DNA from: Thiosocius teredinicola
GTDB taxonomy: Bacteria; Pseudomonadota; Gammaproteobacteria; Chromatiales; Chromatiaceae
Direction: 5' to 3'
Length of the DNA stretch: 64,000 nt
Assembly (NCBI RefSeq): GCF_002009425.1
Contig: NZ_CP019936.1
Location: 729,001-793,000 of the forward strand
The notes under the pieces were generated by a model. That model did no database searches. It was not told the origin of the DNA and saw only the letters and a list, made by a program, of their open reading frames with translations. The first letter of the stretch is position 1; each line of letters opens with the position of its first letter. The position numbers were made by a program, and so were the translations under genes. Shown piece after piece: positions 1 to 7,797 of this stretch.

Positions 1-1
1 T

Positions 2-997
2 GTCGTCGTCGACGAACGCCAACGCTGGGCAGATTGGAAGACACTGGTCGGCGCCTGCACCCGCAATCGCCCGGAAGCGCTGATTGTGTTGTTGTCGTCT
101 GTCGCCCACATCGAACACGGGGAGGCGAGCGTGCCGCACGGCGTCGCTGCCGTTTACCCGAAGAGCAGTGCGGGTATCATTGCCTTATCCCGCCTTTCGT
201 CTAATATCGCCACGCAGAACATAAACAGTGAATGGCGCCACCATTCGTCGATCGTAGCGGCGCACGACGCGGGATCCGAAGAGGAAAGACGGTCTTTGGT
301 CTACGCGGTCTCGCACGACCTGCAAGACCCGCTGCAGCTTGCAAAACGCTATGCGGACATCCTCAGCACCGATTTCGAAGGCCAGCTAGACAAATCCGGT
401 ATCGATGTACTCGAACACCTGCAGTTCAACCTGGCGCGGACGCAAGAGATGCTCGATGAGTTGCTGGACTACTCGCGCATCGAAAACGCAACGCCGGACA
501 AGACGCCGGTGGATCTCAATGAATTGCTGGACGAGGTCCTCGGTCTGTACCGTTTGACGCTCGAGGAGATAGGCGCCAAGGTCAATGTCGGTCATGATTT
601 GCCGACCTTGCACGTCGATAGACGCCACTTTCACCGCGTGTTTCAGAACCTGATCGGCAATGCCATCAAGTTCCGCAGTGATCAACCGCTACGCATCACC
701 GTACGTGCAAAACGTGTCGGCGATGCCTGGCGGATCGGGGTAAAAGACAACGGCATCGGTATCGATGAGAAAGATGCCAAGCGCGTGTTCGGCATGTTCG
801 AACGTACCGCCGAAGCGGCGGATTATCCAGGGACCGGTATGGGGCTGGCGATTTGCAAACGCATCGTCCGCAACCACGGGGGCAGAATCTGGGTGCGCTC
901 GACGCCGGATAGCGGCAGCGCCTTCATTTTTTCGTTGCCGGTCGAAGACCACATTGATTCGACACAGGCGTACGACAATACGGCAGGTGTTCAATAG
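2..997 (+). CDS. Sensor histidine kinase, 5' end outside window
   Basis: The reading frame is open from the left edge, so the N-terminus is missing. The first ~70 visible residues (ending around PHGVAAVYPKSSAG) resemble the tail of a receiver-like domain, which is inference. After it come a dimerisation/H-box region with phospho-acceptor histidine in VSHDLQDPL, an N box (NLIGNAIKFR), a G1 box (DNGIGID), an F box (VFGMFER) and a G2 box (GTGMGLAIC). This makes it a complete HisKA/HATPase core that should autophosphorylate and pass phosphate to a receiver. No membrane helix is visible in the part present. The stop codon is immediately followed by the TTG start of the REC-GGDEF-EAL gene, so the two are surely co-transcribed and probably form one signalling pair. 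A GTG at 86 could be an internal start, but the open frame upstream argues against it. Confidence 0.9.
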   Translation, partial: VVVDERQRWADWKTLVGACTRNRPEALIVLLSSVAHIEHGEASVPHGVAAVYPKSSAGIIALSRLSSNIATQNINSEWRHHSSIVAAHDAGSEEERRSLVYAVSHDLQDPLQLAKRYADILSTDFEGQLDKSGIDVLEHLQFNLARTQEMLDELLDYSRIENATPDKTPVDLNELLDEVLGLYRLTLEEIGAKVNVGHDLPTLHVDRRHFHRVFQNLIGNAIKFRSDQPLRITVRAKRVGDAWRIGVKDNGIGIDEKDAKRVFGMFERTAEAADYPGTGMGLAICKRIVRNHGGRIWVRSTPDSGSAFIFSLPVEDHIDSTQAYDNTAGVQ

Positions 998-3112
998 TTG
1001 ACAACCAACGGCGAAGTCATCGATGTATTGCTAGTCGAAGACAACCCGCAAGAAGCGGACATCGTCCGCCTTTATCTCGCCAAACGGCATGCGCATATCT
1101 ACCGCCTCACCCATGTCCGCAGCATCGATCAGGCATTGACGGCGATCGCCGGCGAGAGGTCGCCCGGTGTGATTCTCCTCGATCTTCATCTTCCGGGTGC
1201 GCGCGGGCTTGAGGGGTTCGAGCGATTGGCCGCCGAGGTTCGCGGCGTGCCGATCATCATTCTGACGAACTGCGATGAAGAACGCATCGCCGCGCAAGCG
1301 GTGCGCGGTGGTGCACAAGACTACCTGGTGAAGCGCGAAGTCAATGCCGCGTTGCTGCATCGCGCCATTGTCTACGCCATTGAGCGGCAGCGCGCCGAGC
1401 GCGATCTCATCAAGGTCAAAGAGCGCTATGCCTTGGCGGTCGAGGGAGCCAACGATTGCATCTGGGATTGGGATGCGGTCAGTGGGCAGGCCTACTTTTC
1501 GCCACGCTGGAACGAGCTCGTCGGCCTCGAGAATGAGACGACGGTCGGCGATCTCGACGACTGGTTCAAACGCGTCCACCCAAAAGATATCGCTGAACTC
1601 AAAGGTTTGATGATCCCGCCGGTCAGCGGCGACCGCAATCACTTCGAACACGAGCACCGCTTGCGGCATGAGAATGGCGACTACATCTGGGTCTATGCGC
1701 GCGGTGTGGTATTGACCGACGGCGGGGATTCGGCGGTGCGTATGGCCGGTTCCATCAGCAGTATCACCAAGCGCAAGCAGACCGAGCGGCAGCTGATGCA
1801 CCGTGCGCTGCACGATGCGCTGACGGGGCTGCCCAACCGCGTGTTGTTCATCGACCGCCTGATGCAGGCGCTGCGCCGCTACAAGCGCAACCCTGCGTTG
1901 CAGTTTGCGGTGCTGTATTTCGACCTCGATGGCTTCAAGATCGTCAATGACAGCCTCGGCCATTCGGCGGGCGACAGTCTCCTGGTGTCGATAGCCCGTC
2001 GTCTGAAGAGCGTTATCAGGCCGGGCGACACGGTGGCACGTATGGGCGGCGACGAGTTTGCCGTGCTGGTGGCCGATATTGAAGACGAGCAGGACATTGC
2101 CCAGGTTTCCGAGCGGATTCACCATCTGTTCGAGCGTGAGTTTTCGGTCGCCGGTCGCGGTATGTATTCGAGCGCGAGCATCGGTATTGCCGTGATAACC
2201 GAACAATACAATTCGCCGGAAGAACTGCTGCGCGACGCCGATCTCGCGATGTACCGGGCAAAACGCTCCGACACCGAAGGCACCGTGATCTTCGACCAGA
2301 CCATGCACCAGGCTGCCGTATCCCGCCTCAATCTCGAGACCGATCTGCGGCGGGCCTTGGCGCAGGGTGAATTCGCCGTTTTCTACCAGCCGATCGTTAC
2401 CCTTGCCGAGCGCCGAATCGTGGCGTTCGAAGCCCTGCTGCGCTGGCGGCACCCCACCAAGGGTGTGCTCTCACCGTCGAGTTTTCTCGCCGTTGTCGAA
2501 GACAGCGGCATGCTGTCGGCGCTGAGCTGGTGGGTGCTTGAGGAGGCCTGCCGTCAGGCGCATTCCTGGCGCAACCTATTTCCCGATGGTGAGACGCTGG
2601 GGGTCAGTGTGAACGTATCGGCCAATATGTTCCGCGAGGTTCAGTCCGTACAGCGGGTTAAAGACATCGTGCGGCAGTCGGGTATCCGGCCCAAAGACCT
2701 CTCGCTGGAGATCACCGAGCGCGATTGCATGGATCATGGTGATGCGATCAAGGTGGCACTGCGCTCGCTGCGCGAACACGGCATCAAACTGCACATGGAT
2801 GATTTCGGTACCGGCTATTCATCGCTGTCGTATCTGCAGCGTTGTACCTATGATTCGTTGAAGATCGATAGGTCGTTCGTGCAGACGATACACAGCGAAA
2901 CGCACAGCGTATCGGTGGTGAAGACGATCGTCGGGCTCGGTCGCATGTTGAACATGAATGTGGTCGCCGAAGGCGTCGAATCACAGGATCAGCTCGATAC
3001 CCTGCTGTCGCTCGATTGCCCGGAGGCGCAAGGGTACTGGTTTTCCGAGCCGGTACCGCCCACCCAGATCGGGCGCCTCATCCGCGAGGCCTGGTGTCTG
3101 CCGCAGCTATGA
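998..3112 (+). CDS. Response regulator with REC-PAS-GGDEF-EAL domains
   Basis: This 704-residue protein links a phosphorelay to cyclic di-GMP turnover. Domains in order: receiver (about 8-125; acidic residues E14/D15, phospho-acceptor D62, switch K112), a PAS_3-type fold (about 140-262), GGDEF (about 268-430) with an intact MGGDEF motif near 350, and EAL (about 445-695) with FEALLRW near 477, DDFGTG near 602, LKIDRSF and VVAEGVES. Both catalytic signatures look intact, so it could make or degrade c-di-GMP; which activity dominates cannot be read from sequence. No membrane segment is visible, so it is cytoplasmic. The start is TTG, directly after the TAG of the upstream histidine kinase, which is the obvious partner for D62. 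Confidence 0.92.
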   Translation: MTTNGEVIDVLLVEDNPQEADIVRLYLAKRHAHIYRLTHVRSIDQALTAIAGERSPGVILLDLHLPGARGLEGFERLAAEVRGVPIIILTNCDEERIAAQAVRGGAQDYLVKREVNAALLHRAIVYAIERQRAERDLIKVKERYALAVEGANDCIWDWDAVSGQAYFSPRWNELVGLENETTVGDLDDWFKRVHPKDIAELKGLMIPPVSGDRNHFEHEHRLRHENGDYIWVYARGVVLTDGGDSAVRMAGSISSITKRKQTERQLMHRALHDALTGLPNRVLFIDRLMQALRRYKRNPALQFAVLYFDLDGFKIVNDSLGHSAGDSLLVSIARRLKSVIRPGDTVARMGGDEFAVLVADIEDEQDIAQVSERIHHLFEREFSVAGRGMYSSASIGIAVITEQYNSPEELLRDADLAMYRAKRSDTEGTVIFDQTMHQAAVSRLNLETDLRRALAQGEFAVFYQPIVTLAERRIVAFEALLRWRHPTKGVLSPSSFLAVVEDSGMLSALSWWVLEEACRQAHSWRNLFPDGETLGVSVNVSANMFREVQSVQRVKDIVRQSGIRPKDLSLEITERDCMDHGDAIKVALRSLREHGIKLHMDDFGTGYSSLSYLQRCTYDSLKIDRSFVQTIHSETHSVSVVKTIVGLGRMLNMNVVAEGVESQDQLDTLLSLDCPEAQGYWFSEPVPPTQIGRLIREAWCLPQL

Positions 3113-3217
3113 CGCTGATCGCGTACGGCGCGAATCGCGGACGCGCACTGCCGGTTTACTTAAACAATGTTGGGACAGGCCCACGGCGAATGTGCCAGAA
3201 TCCATAAATCACATCTG

Positions 3218-3237
3218 TCCGATGTCTTTACATCGGA
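3218..3237. other. Perfect 8-bp hairpin downstream of the REC-GGDEF-EAL gene
   Basis: Arms TCCGATGT and ACATCGGA flank a CTTT loop. The hairpin lies about 105 nt after the stop codon and 165 nt before the next gene. There is no T tract, so it is a poor intrinsic terminator. It may be a transcript end, an mRNA-stability element or a dyad operator. The rest of the 289-nt gap shows nothing I can name. Confidence 0.35.
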
Positions 3238-3401
3238 TGGCAGCGTGTCATATCGGCAAGGCGTAGCCCGGTTGCCAAGCAGTTGACGGAGCCGAGGATC
3301 TGTTGGTTGGTTGAGCGGACGGATTTGAACCTCACACCATGTAACAACGAGCCGCCGGCCTGCCGGTTTCGACGTTTCAGTTTGTGGGATACGATTGATC
3401 G

Positions 3402-3983
3402 ATGGCCGACGACCAGAAAGAGCCGAGAACAAGCAACGACGACGTCATTCTGCAGCAGCAGTACCTGAGGGCGCTGAGTTCCTTCGAAGGTATCGTTCTG
3501 AGCCAGATCGACGTCAAGAACAAACTCGGCGACCGGCTCAACTACAGCATCCGGGCCGGCCTGATCATTCTGTTTCTTATTGCATTTTCCATCCTGATCC
3601 TGCTGCTTACGTTGAGCTCGCAGATCACGCGTATCTCAGACGTCGTCGGAGAAATGAATAACCATTTCACTGCGGTATCCGACCGTATGGACGACATTAC
3701 CAAGGACTTGATCTCGATGGAGCAGCAGGTCGCCAACCTGAAAGAGATACAGGAAAACACCGCAGTGCTCGAAGTCGAATTCAAGGCGATTGCGGTCAGT
3801 ACCGGCAATATTGAGGACAGCGTATTGACCATCGCCCAGGCGATGGGCGGCACCCGGCTCAACGTCGAGAACATCGCCTTCACGATGAATGCGATGAATC
3901 ACGAAGTGCAGGTTATGAGTGCCGAGATGCACCGCATGGCGAAACCGGCCCGAACACTGAACAAGATGTTCCCGTTCCCATGA
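3402..3983 (+). CDS. Single-pass membrane coiled-coil protein, twin 1
   Basis: I do not recognise a named family. The 193-residue protein has a ~50-residue polar N-terminus, one strong membrane helix (about 52-73, IILFLIAFSILILLLTL), then ~110 residues rich in Met, Asn, Glu, Asp and Ile that read as a long alpha-helical coiled coil, and a short C-terminus ending MFPFP. With the N-terminus inside, the coiled coil would be periplasmic. There is no cleavable signal, enzyme motif or metal site. The next gene has the same architecture, and minCDE follow on the same strand. A role at the envelope or division site is a guess from context. No clear ribosome site precedes the ATG, so the start is less certain than the frame. 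Confidence 0.72.
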   Translation: MADDQKEPRTSNDDVILQQQYLRALSSFEGIVLSQIDVKNKLGDRLNYSIRAGLIILFLIAFSILILLLTLSSQITRISDVVGEMNNHFTAVSDRMDDITKDLISMEQQVANLKEIQENTAVLEVEFKAIAVSTGNIEDSVLTIAQAMGGTRLNVENIAFTMNAMNHEVQVMSAEMHRMAKPARTLNKMFPFP

Positions 3984-4038
3984 CAGCCGTGCGCCGACCA
4001 GAAGGACGGCGCAAACACCTTACAGCGAGGATGCGAGA

Positions 4039-4581
4039 ATGAGTGTCGATCCACGTGCGCCGATCGTTCAGGTCATGGCCCGTCTTGGGCGCGAGACGCA
4101 GTTGCATCTTGACGAGCGTCATCGTCACTTCAAGATCACCGACAAGGTGATCCTCGTCATTTCGATCCTGCTGGCCGTGTTGGCCTTCGTCAACGTGTAC
4201 TACGTAACGGTGCTGTATCAGGACATGAACGGCATCGTCAGCAACATGGATTCGATGTACAAAAACCTGTCGCGCGTCGACAAGGACATGGAACTGATCG
4301 CCGACCGTGTGAATCGCTTCGACGATCACATTCAGCATATGTCGCCGATCACGACGAACATGGCGCAGATCACCTCTATCATGCCGCGCCTGCGTGAGAG
4401 TATGCAGGCGATGGATGCCGAAATGGCGGCCATCGACGCCGATATGCTGCACGTGACCTCGGCAATGGCAGGCATCGGCGAGCAGATGAATCACATCACC
4501 GGGGGCATGGCCGTGATGCGCCAGAATGTCCATCAGATCTCCGGCCCGATGGGTGCGATCAATCCGATTCTGCCGAATTGA
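4039..4581 (+). CDS. Single-pass membrane coiled-coil protein, twin 2
   Basis: This 180-residue protein has the layout of its upstream neighbour: a polar N-terminus, one membrane helix (about 36-58, VILVISILLAVLAFVNVYYV), and a Met-rich helical segment (about 62-165) with repeated patterns such as MAQITSIMPRL, MDAEMAAIDADM and MAGIGEQM. The C-terminus ends in INPILPN, echoing the proline-containing end of twin 1. The pair look like diverged tandem duplicates. A GAGG ribosome site lies 8 nt before the ATG. It is 55 nt downstream of twin 1 and 142 nt upstream of minC on the same strand. Function is unknown; the regularly spaced methionines and absence of charged catalytic clusters suggest a scaffold or oligomerising protein. 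Confidence 0.75.
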   Translation: MSVDPRAPIVQVMARLGRETQLHLDERHRHFKITDKVILVISILLAVLAFVNVYYVTVLYQDMNGIVSNMDSMYKNLSRVDKDMELIADRVNRFDDHIQHMSPITTNMAQITSIMPRLRESMQAMDAEMAAIDADMLHVTSAMAGIGEQMNHITGGMAVMRQNVHQISGPMGAINPILPN

Positions 4582-4723
4582 CGCCGAAATCCGGCGATGC
4601 ACCGGATGGCCCGATTCGAGCGGGATAATTTGTGAAGCAAACGCTACCTGGCAGGGCGATTTCGGATAGACTCTGAGCCCGAAATCAACAAACAAGCCGA
4701 TTGCCGGAGAGTAGTGACCAGGC

Positions 4724-5440
4724 ATGTCCGAGGTGTCTCCACGTACCGATCAAGCGCCCGCTGCTTTCGATATGAAAGCGGGCCAATACACGCTGCCGAC
4801 CCTGGTATTGCGTGATCTTGACGTGAACGCGCTCGACGCGTTTCTCGCCCGGCAAGTCGCCCGCTTGCCGTCGTTTTTTGAGCAGGCGCCGGTCGCAATC
4901 GACATCTCTGCCCTGCCGGACACCGACCTGCTCACCGATTTCCCGATGATCGTCGGTATGTTGCGTGGACACGGCATGATCCCGGTGGGTATCCGCGGTG
5001 CGTCGCCGGAACAGCGTGAACAGGCCGTTGCGTTGGAAATGGCTATCATCCCGGCGGGTCGCAAAGCGACAGTCAATCGCCCGCAGCCGGTGCGTAGCGC
5101 CGCAAAGCCGGCCGTGCCGACCTTGATCGTCGACAAGCCGGTGCGCTCGGGCCAGCGAATCTTCGCCGACAATGGCGACCTGGTGCTGCTGGCCGGCGTC
5201 AGTTCGGGGGCGGAGGTGATGGCGGAGGGCCATATCCATGCCTATGGGCCGCTGCGCGGCAGGGCGTTGGCGGGCGTGTCCGGCAATACCGAAGCGCGCA
5301 TATTCTGTCGCAGCCTCGGTGCCGATCTGGTTTCGATCGCCGGTCGTTATCGGGTCAGCGAGAACCTTGAGAATCGTTATCTAGGACGGGCCGTGCAGAT
5401 TTCCCTTGTGGAAGATGCGCTGAAATTCGAGCTGCTGTGA
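4724..5440 (+). CDS. minC: Septum site-determining protein MinC
   Basis: MinC inhibits FtsZ polymerisation and is brought to the membrane by MinD so that division is blocked near the poles. The 238-residue length is normal. The N-terminal FtsZ-inhibiting domain spans about 1-105. A variable linker follows, and then the C-terminal beta-helix dimerisation/MinD-binding domain (about 125-238) with the typical stretch GHIHAYGPLRGRALAG. The gene heads a minC-minD-minE run on the plus strand, with 57 nt to minD. Two membrane coiled-coil genes lie upstream on the same strand and could share its promoter, although the 142-nt gap leaves room for a separate one. Confidence 0.96.
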   Translation: MSEVSPRTDQAPAAFDMKAGQYTLPTLVLRDLDVNALDAFLARQVARLPSFFEQAPVAIDISALPDTDLLTDFPMIVGMLRGHGMIPVGIRGASPEQREQAVALEMAIIPAGRKATVNRPQPVRSAAKPAVPTLIVDKPVRSGQRIFADNGDLVLLAGVSSGAEVMAEGHIHAYGPLRGRALAGVSGNTEARIFCRSLGADLVSIAGRYRVSENLENRYLGRAVQISLVEDALKFELL

Positions 5441-5497
5441 AGCGTGGCCCGTCCTCACACCATCTAGCGTGGACCAGGCGTCCATAGGAGCGATCAG

Positions 5498-6307
5498 TTG
5501 CCTCGAATCATCGTCGTAACCTCCGGTAAGGGAGGAGTGGGCAAGACCACGACCAGTGCGGCATTCGCAATGGGTCTGGCCGAGCGCGGTTTCAAGACCG
5601 TGGTCATCGATTTCGACGTAGGTCTGCGCAACCTGGATCTGATCATGGGTTGCGAGCGCCGCGTGGTTTACGACTTCGTTAATGTGATTCAGGGCGACGC
5701 CAACGTCGGGCAGGCGCTGATCAAAGACAAGCGCAATCCCAACCTGTTCATCCTGCCCGCATCGCAGACGCGCGACAAAGAGGCGTTGTCGATAGAGGGC
5801 GTGGGGAAAGTGCTCGAGGACTTGAGCCGCGAGTTCGATTACATCGTGTGCGATTCGCCGGCCGGAATCGAGAAGGGCGCGACGCTGGCGATGTACTACG
5901 CCGATGACGCGATCGTGGTCACCAACCCGGAAGTGTCGTCGGTGCGCGACTCGGACCGCATGATCGGCATCCTGTCGAGCAAGTCGCGGCGCGCCGAGCA
6001 GAATCTCGAGGGGATACGCGAGTTCCTGCTGGTTACCCGCTATTCGCCGGAGCGCGTTCAGCGCGGTGAAATGCTGTCGCTGGAAGATGTCCAGGAGATC
6101 CTGTCGCTCGACCTGATCGGTGTGATCCCGGAATCGATGTCGGTGCTGAACGCATCCAACGCGGGCGTCCCTGTGATCATGGATCGTGAGAGCAGTGCGG
6201 GCCAGGCTTATGGCGATATGGTGTCACGGTACCTGGGTGACGACCTGCCGCACCGTTTCCTGAATGTCGAGAAAAAAGGCCTTCTGGGCCGCTTGTTCGG
6301 GGGCTGA
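5498..6307 (+). CDS. minD: Septum site-determining ATPase MinD
   Basis: This ParA/MinD-family ATPase dimerises on the membrane with ATP, recruits MinC, and is released by MinE, giving pole-to-pole oscillation. The deviant Walker A motif (GKGGVGKTT) is at the N-terminus, followed by switch regions [10 protein letters not shown] and [10 protein letters not shown]. The C-terminal amphipathic membrane-targeting helix ([11 protein letters not shown]) is present. Its 269 residues match the family. The start is TTG, supported by an AGGAG ribosome site ending 7 nt upstream and by alignment of the N-terminus with other MinD proteins. The stop TGA lies one base before the minE ATG, implying tight coupling of the two. 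Confidence 0.97.
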   Translation: MPRIIVVTSGKGGVGKTTTSAAFAMGLAERGFKTVVIDFDVGLRNLDLIMGCERRVVYDFVNVIQGDANVGQALIKDKRNPNLFILPASQTRDKEALSIEGVGKVLEDLSREFDYIVCDSPAGIEKGATLAMYYADDAIVVTNPEVSSVRDSDRMIGILSSKSRRAEQNLEGIREFLLVTRYSPERVQRGEMLSLEDVQEILSLDLIGVIPESMSVLNASNAGVPVIMDRESSAGQAYGDMVSRYLGDDLPHRFLNVEKKGLLGRLFGG

Positions 6308-6308
6308 T

Positions 6309-6557
6309 ATGGCGTTACTCGATTTCTTTCGACAGCGGAAGGCCAGCGGTTCGGCGGCGATCGCCAAAGAGCGGCTGCAGATCCTGGTCGCGCACGACCG
6401 CCGCGGTGGCGGCCCGTCGTATCTGCCCCAGTTGCAGAAAGATTTGCTCAAGGTGATCCGCAAGTATGTTGCGGTCGACAACGATGCCGTCTCGGTCAAT
6501 GTGGAACACGATCAGGGTCACGAGATACTCGAACTGAACATCGTGTTGCCTGACTGA
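6309..6557 (+). CDS. minE: Cell division topological specificity factor MinE
   Basis: MinE stimulates the MinD ATPase and confines MinC/MinD to the poles. The 82-residue protein has the N-terminal membrane-binding segment ([11 protein letters not shown]), the MinD-contact region ([14 protein letters not shown]) and the C-terminal topological-specificity domain. I start it at the ATG one base after the minD stop rather than at an upstream in-frame ATG inside minD, because this gives the canonical MinE N-terminus. A strong intrinsic terminator follows about 40 nt after the stop, so minE ends the operon. Confidence 0.97.
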   Translation: MALLDFFRQRKASGSAAIAKERLQILVAHDRRGGGPSYLPQLQKDLLKVIRKYVAVDNDAVSVNVEHDQGHEILELNIVLPD

Positions 6558-6598
6558 AGGCGTTTTCGGCGCGCCTTTCGCGTCGTTTTTTCAGACAC

Positions 6599-6628
6599 AA
6601 AAAAGCCCGGCCAAGCCGGGCTTTTTTT
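6599..6628. terminator. Bidirectional intrinsic terminator between minE and the PEP-CTERM gene
   Basis: A perfect stem (GCCCGGC / GCCGGGC, loop CAA) is flanked by six A on the left and seven T on the right. It can terminate minCDE on the plus strand and the convergent PEP-CTERM gene on the minus strand. Confidence 0.93.
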
Positions 6629-6645
6629 GCGCTGAGCGACTTGCG

Positions 6646-7551
6646 TCAGCTCGCTTTGCGGCCCCAGCGACGGCGGGTCGCAAGTGCGCCGATGCCGAGC
6701 AGTGCCAGGGTGCCGGGAACCGGTACACCCGGATCGCCACCGCCTTCGCTCGGCTCACAGTGTGCCGGGTCGCAGCTGACCGTCAGGCCGCTGATGCGGA
6801 AGGCGTCGTTGTTGTGTTTCTTATTCGCGCCGGCGATCAAAACGAAGTAACGCGATGCTACCGGGCTGTTGATCGACACCGTGCGGTCGCTGGAGTCGCC
6901 ATAGTTCTGGGTGATCAGGGTCCAGTCGCCATTACCCGCCCAGGTGTCGTAGTCCGGAATCTGGCCAGGACCGGCGAGGTTGTTGATCTCAAGTTCGGCG
7001 CCGCTGTAGGCCCACAGCTCGAAATCGGTGTCGGCGCCATTGTAGGCCTTTAGCAGGCTGATCTCTTCAACCGATACCACGCACGATTCGAAGTCGAACA
7101 GTACGGCGTCACGCAGGTACTGCGACTGCCCGCTGTTCTTGATGTTGTCGATCTTGCTGCCCCAGTGGGTGCTTTCGCCCGGCGAGTGAACGCCGATGCC
7201 GTAGCGAGGGACGGTTCCATCGGTCGTGTACGAGGTCGCACCGTCACCGATTTGGCCGCTGTAACCGAGCGTGTTGCCGTTGTTGTCCTTGTGGCGGCCG
7301 ACAGTGAAGCCCTGCAACACCAAGCTATAAGAACCACCGGCGGTCGAGGTGCCGGTATAGGTCAGGGGATCGCCATTGACGTTGCTGCCGCTGGTGAAAT
7401 CCCAGGTCACGACGCATTCGGGGGTGGGGTCGCCACCGCCGTTGTTGCCTCCGCCACAGTGGTTACCACCACCTTTGTGGGAGAACGTGGCCAAAGCAGT
7501 GCTGGAAGCGCCGGCCAGAATGGCGAGCGCTGCGAATTTTAGAATATTCAT
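6646..7551 (-). CDS. Exported protein with C-terminal PEP-CTERM sorting signal
   Basis: This is a 301-residue secreted protein. It has an N-terminal signal peptide (about 1-22, ending STALA), a Gly/His/Asn-rich low-complexity stretch (about 25-42), a large beta-type domain with several cysteines, and a C-terminal tripartite sorting signal at 276-301: VPVPG, a hydrophobic helix, then RRRWGRK. This is the PEP-CTERM pattern recognised by exosortase, which would process the protein for export to the surface or matrix. No catalytic motif is visible in the body. The next gene on the same strand is PrsT, a standard companion of the exosortase system. The exosortase itself is not in this window. The Gly/His-rich segment might bind metal, which is speculation. 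Confidence 0.85.
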   Translation of the reverse strand: MNILKFAALAILAGASSTALATFSHKGGGNHCGGGNNGGGDPTPECVVTWDFTSGSNVNGDPLTYTGTSTAGGSYSLVLQGFTVGRHKDNNGNTLGYSGQIGDGATSYTTDGTVPRYGIGVHSPGESTHWGSKIDNIKNSGQSQYLRDAVLFDFESCVVSVEEISLLKAYNGADTDFELWAYSGAELEINNLAGPGQIPDYDTWAGNGDWTLITQNYGDSSDRTVSINSPVASRYFVLIAGANKKHNNDAFRISGLTVSCDPAHCEPSEGGGDPGVPVPGTLALLGIGALATRRRWGRKAS

Positions 7552-7625
7552 TTCCCGGCCTGTGATCGTTGAAACAGTGAGTTGTTTGGGTTCTTTGTTA
7601 TTTCGCTAGCAGAAAATATGCCTAG

Positions 7626-7686
7626 ATCGTTGTTATCTTTACGCCTTTAAATCATTAGTTGCGAACTATATCGCAAAAACAACGAT
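7626..7686. promoter_or_regulatory. Nested inverted repeats upstream of the PEP-CTERM gene
   Basis: A pair of 9-bp arms, ATCGTTGTT (7626-7634) and AACAACGAT (7678-7686), encloses a shorter perfect dyad TAGTT-GCG-AACTA (7656-7668). The segment is clearly more AT-rich than its surroundings and lies 75-135 nt upstream of the PEP-CTERM start. It is a plausible operator/promoter region for that gene. I could not fit a sigma-54 promoter to it. Confidence 0.4.
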
Positions 7687-7797
7687 TTACCGCAGCAGCC
7701 CAATTGGGAAGAAAATTCGTTAGCCCGTGGGCCGCGTGGTGGACCAAGCAGGAATTTCCCAGATGTAAAGAAACTCGACAGCACTGCGCCGTGCCGG

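Noticed and set aside
1031-2452. 473-residue minus-strand frame over the REC-PAS-GGDEF-EAL gene
   Set aside because: No domain is visible, and the plus strand carries a clear multi-domain protein; composition artefact.
3402-4581. Twin membrane proteins as a toxin-antitoxin pair
   Set aside because: Both are membrane-anchored, similar to each other, and far longer than typical pairs; nothing resembles a toxin fold.
7552-7797. Sigma-54 promoter for the PEP-CTERM gene
   Set aside because: I looked for GG-N10-GC on the minus strand, as seen for some exosortase-system genes, but every candidate is off by spacing or sequence.
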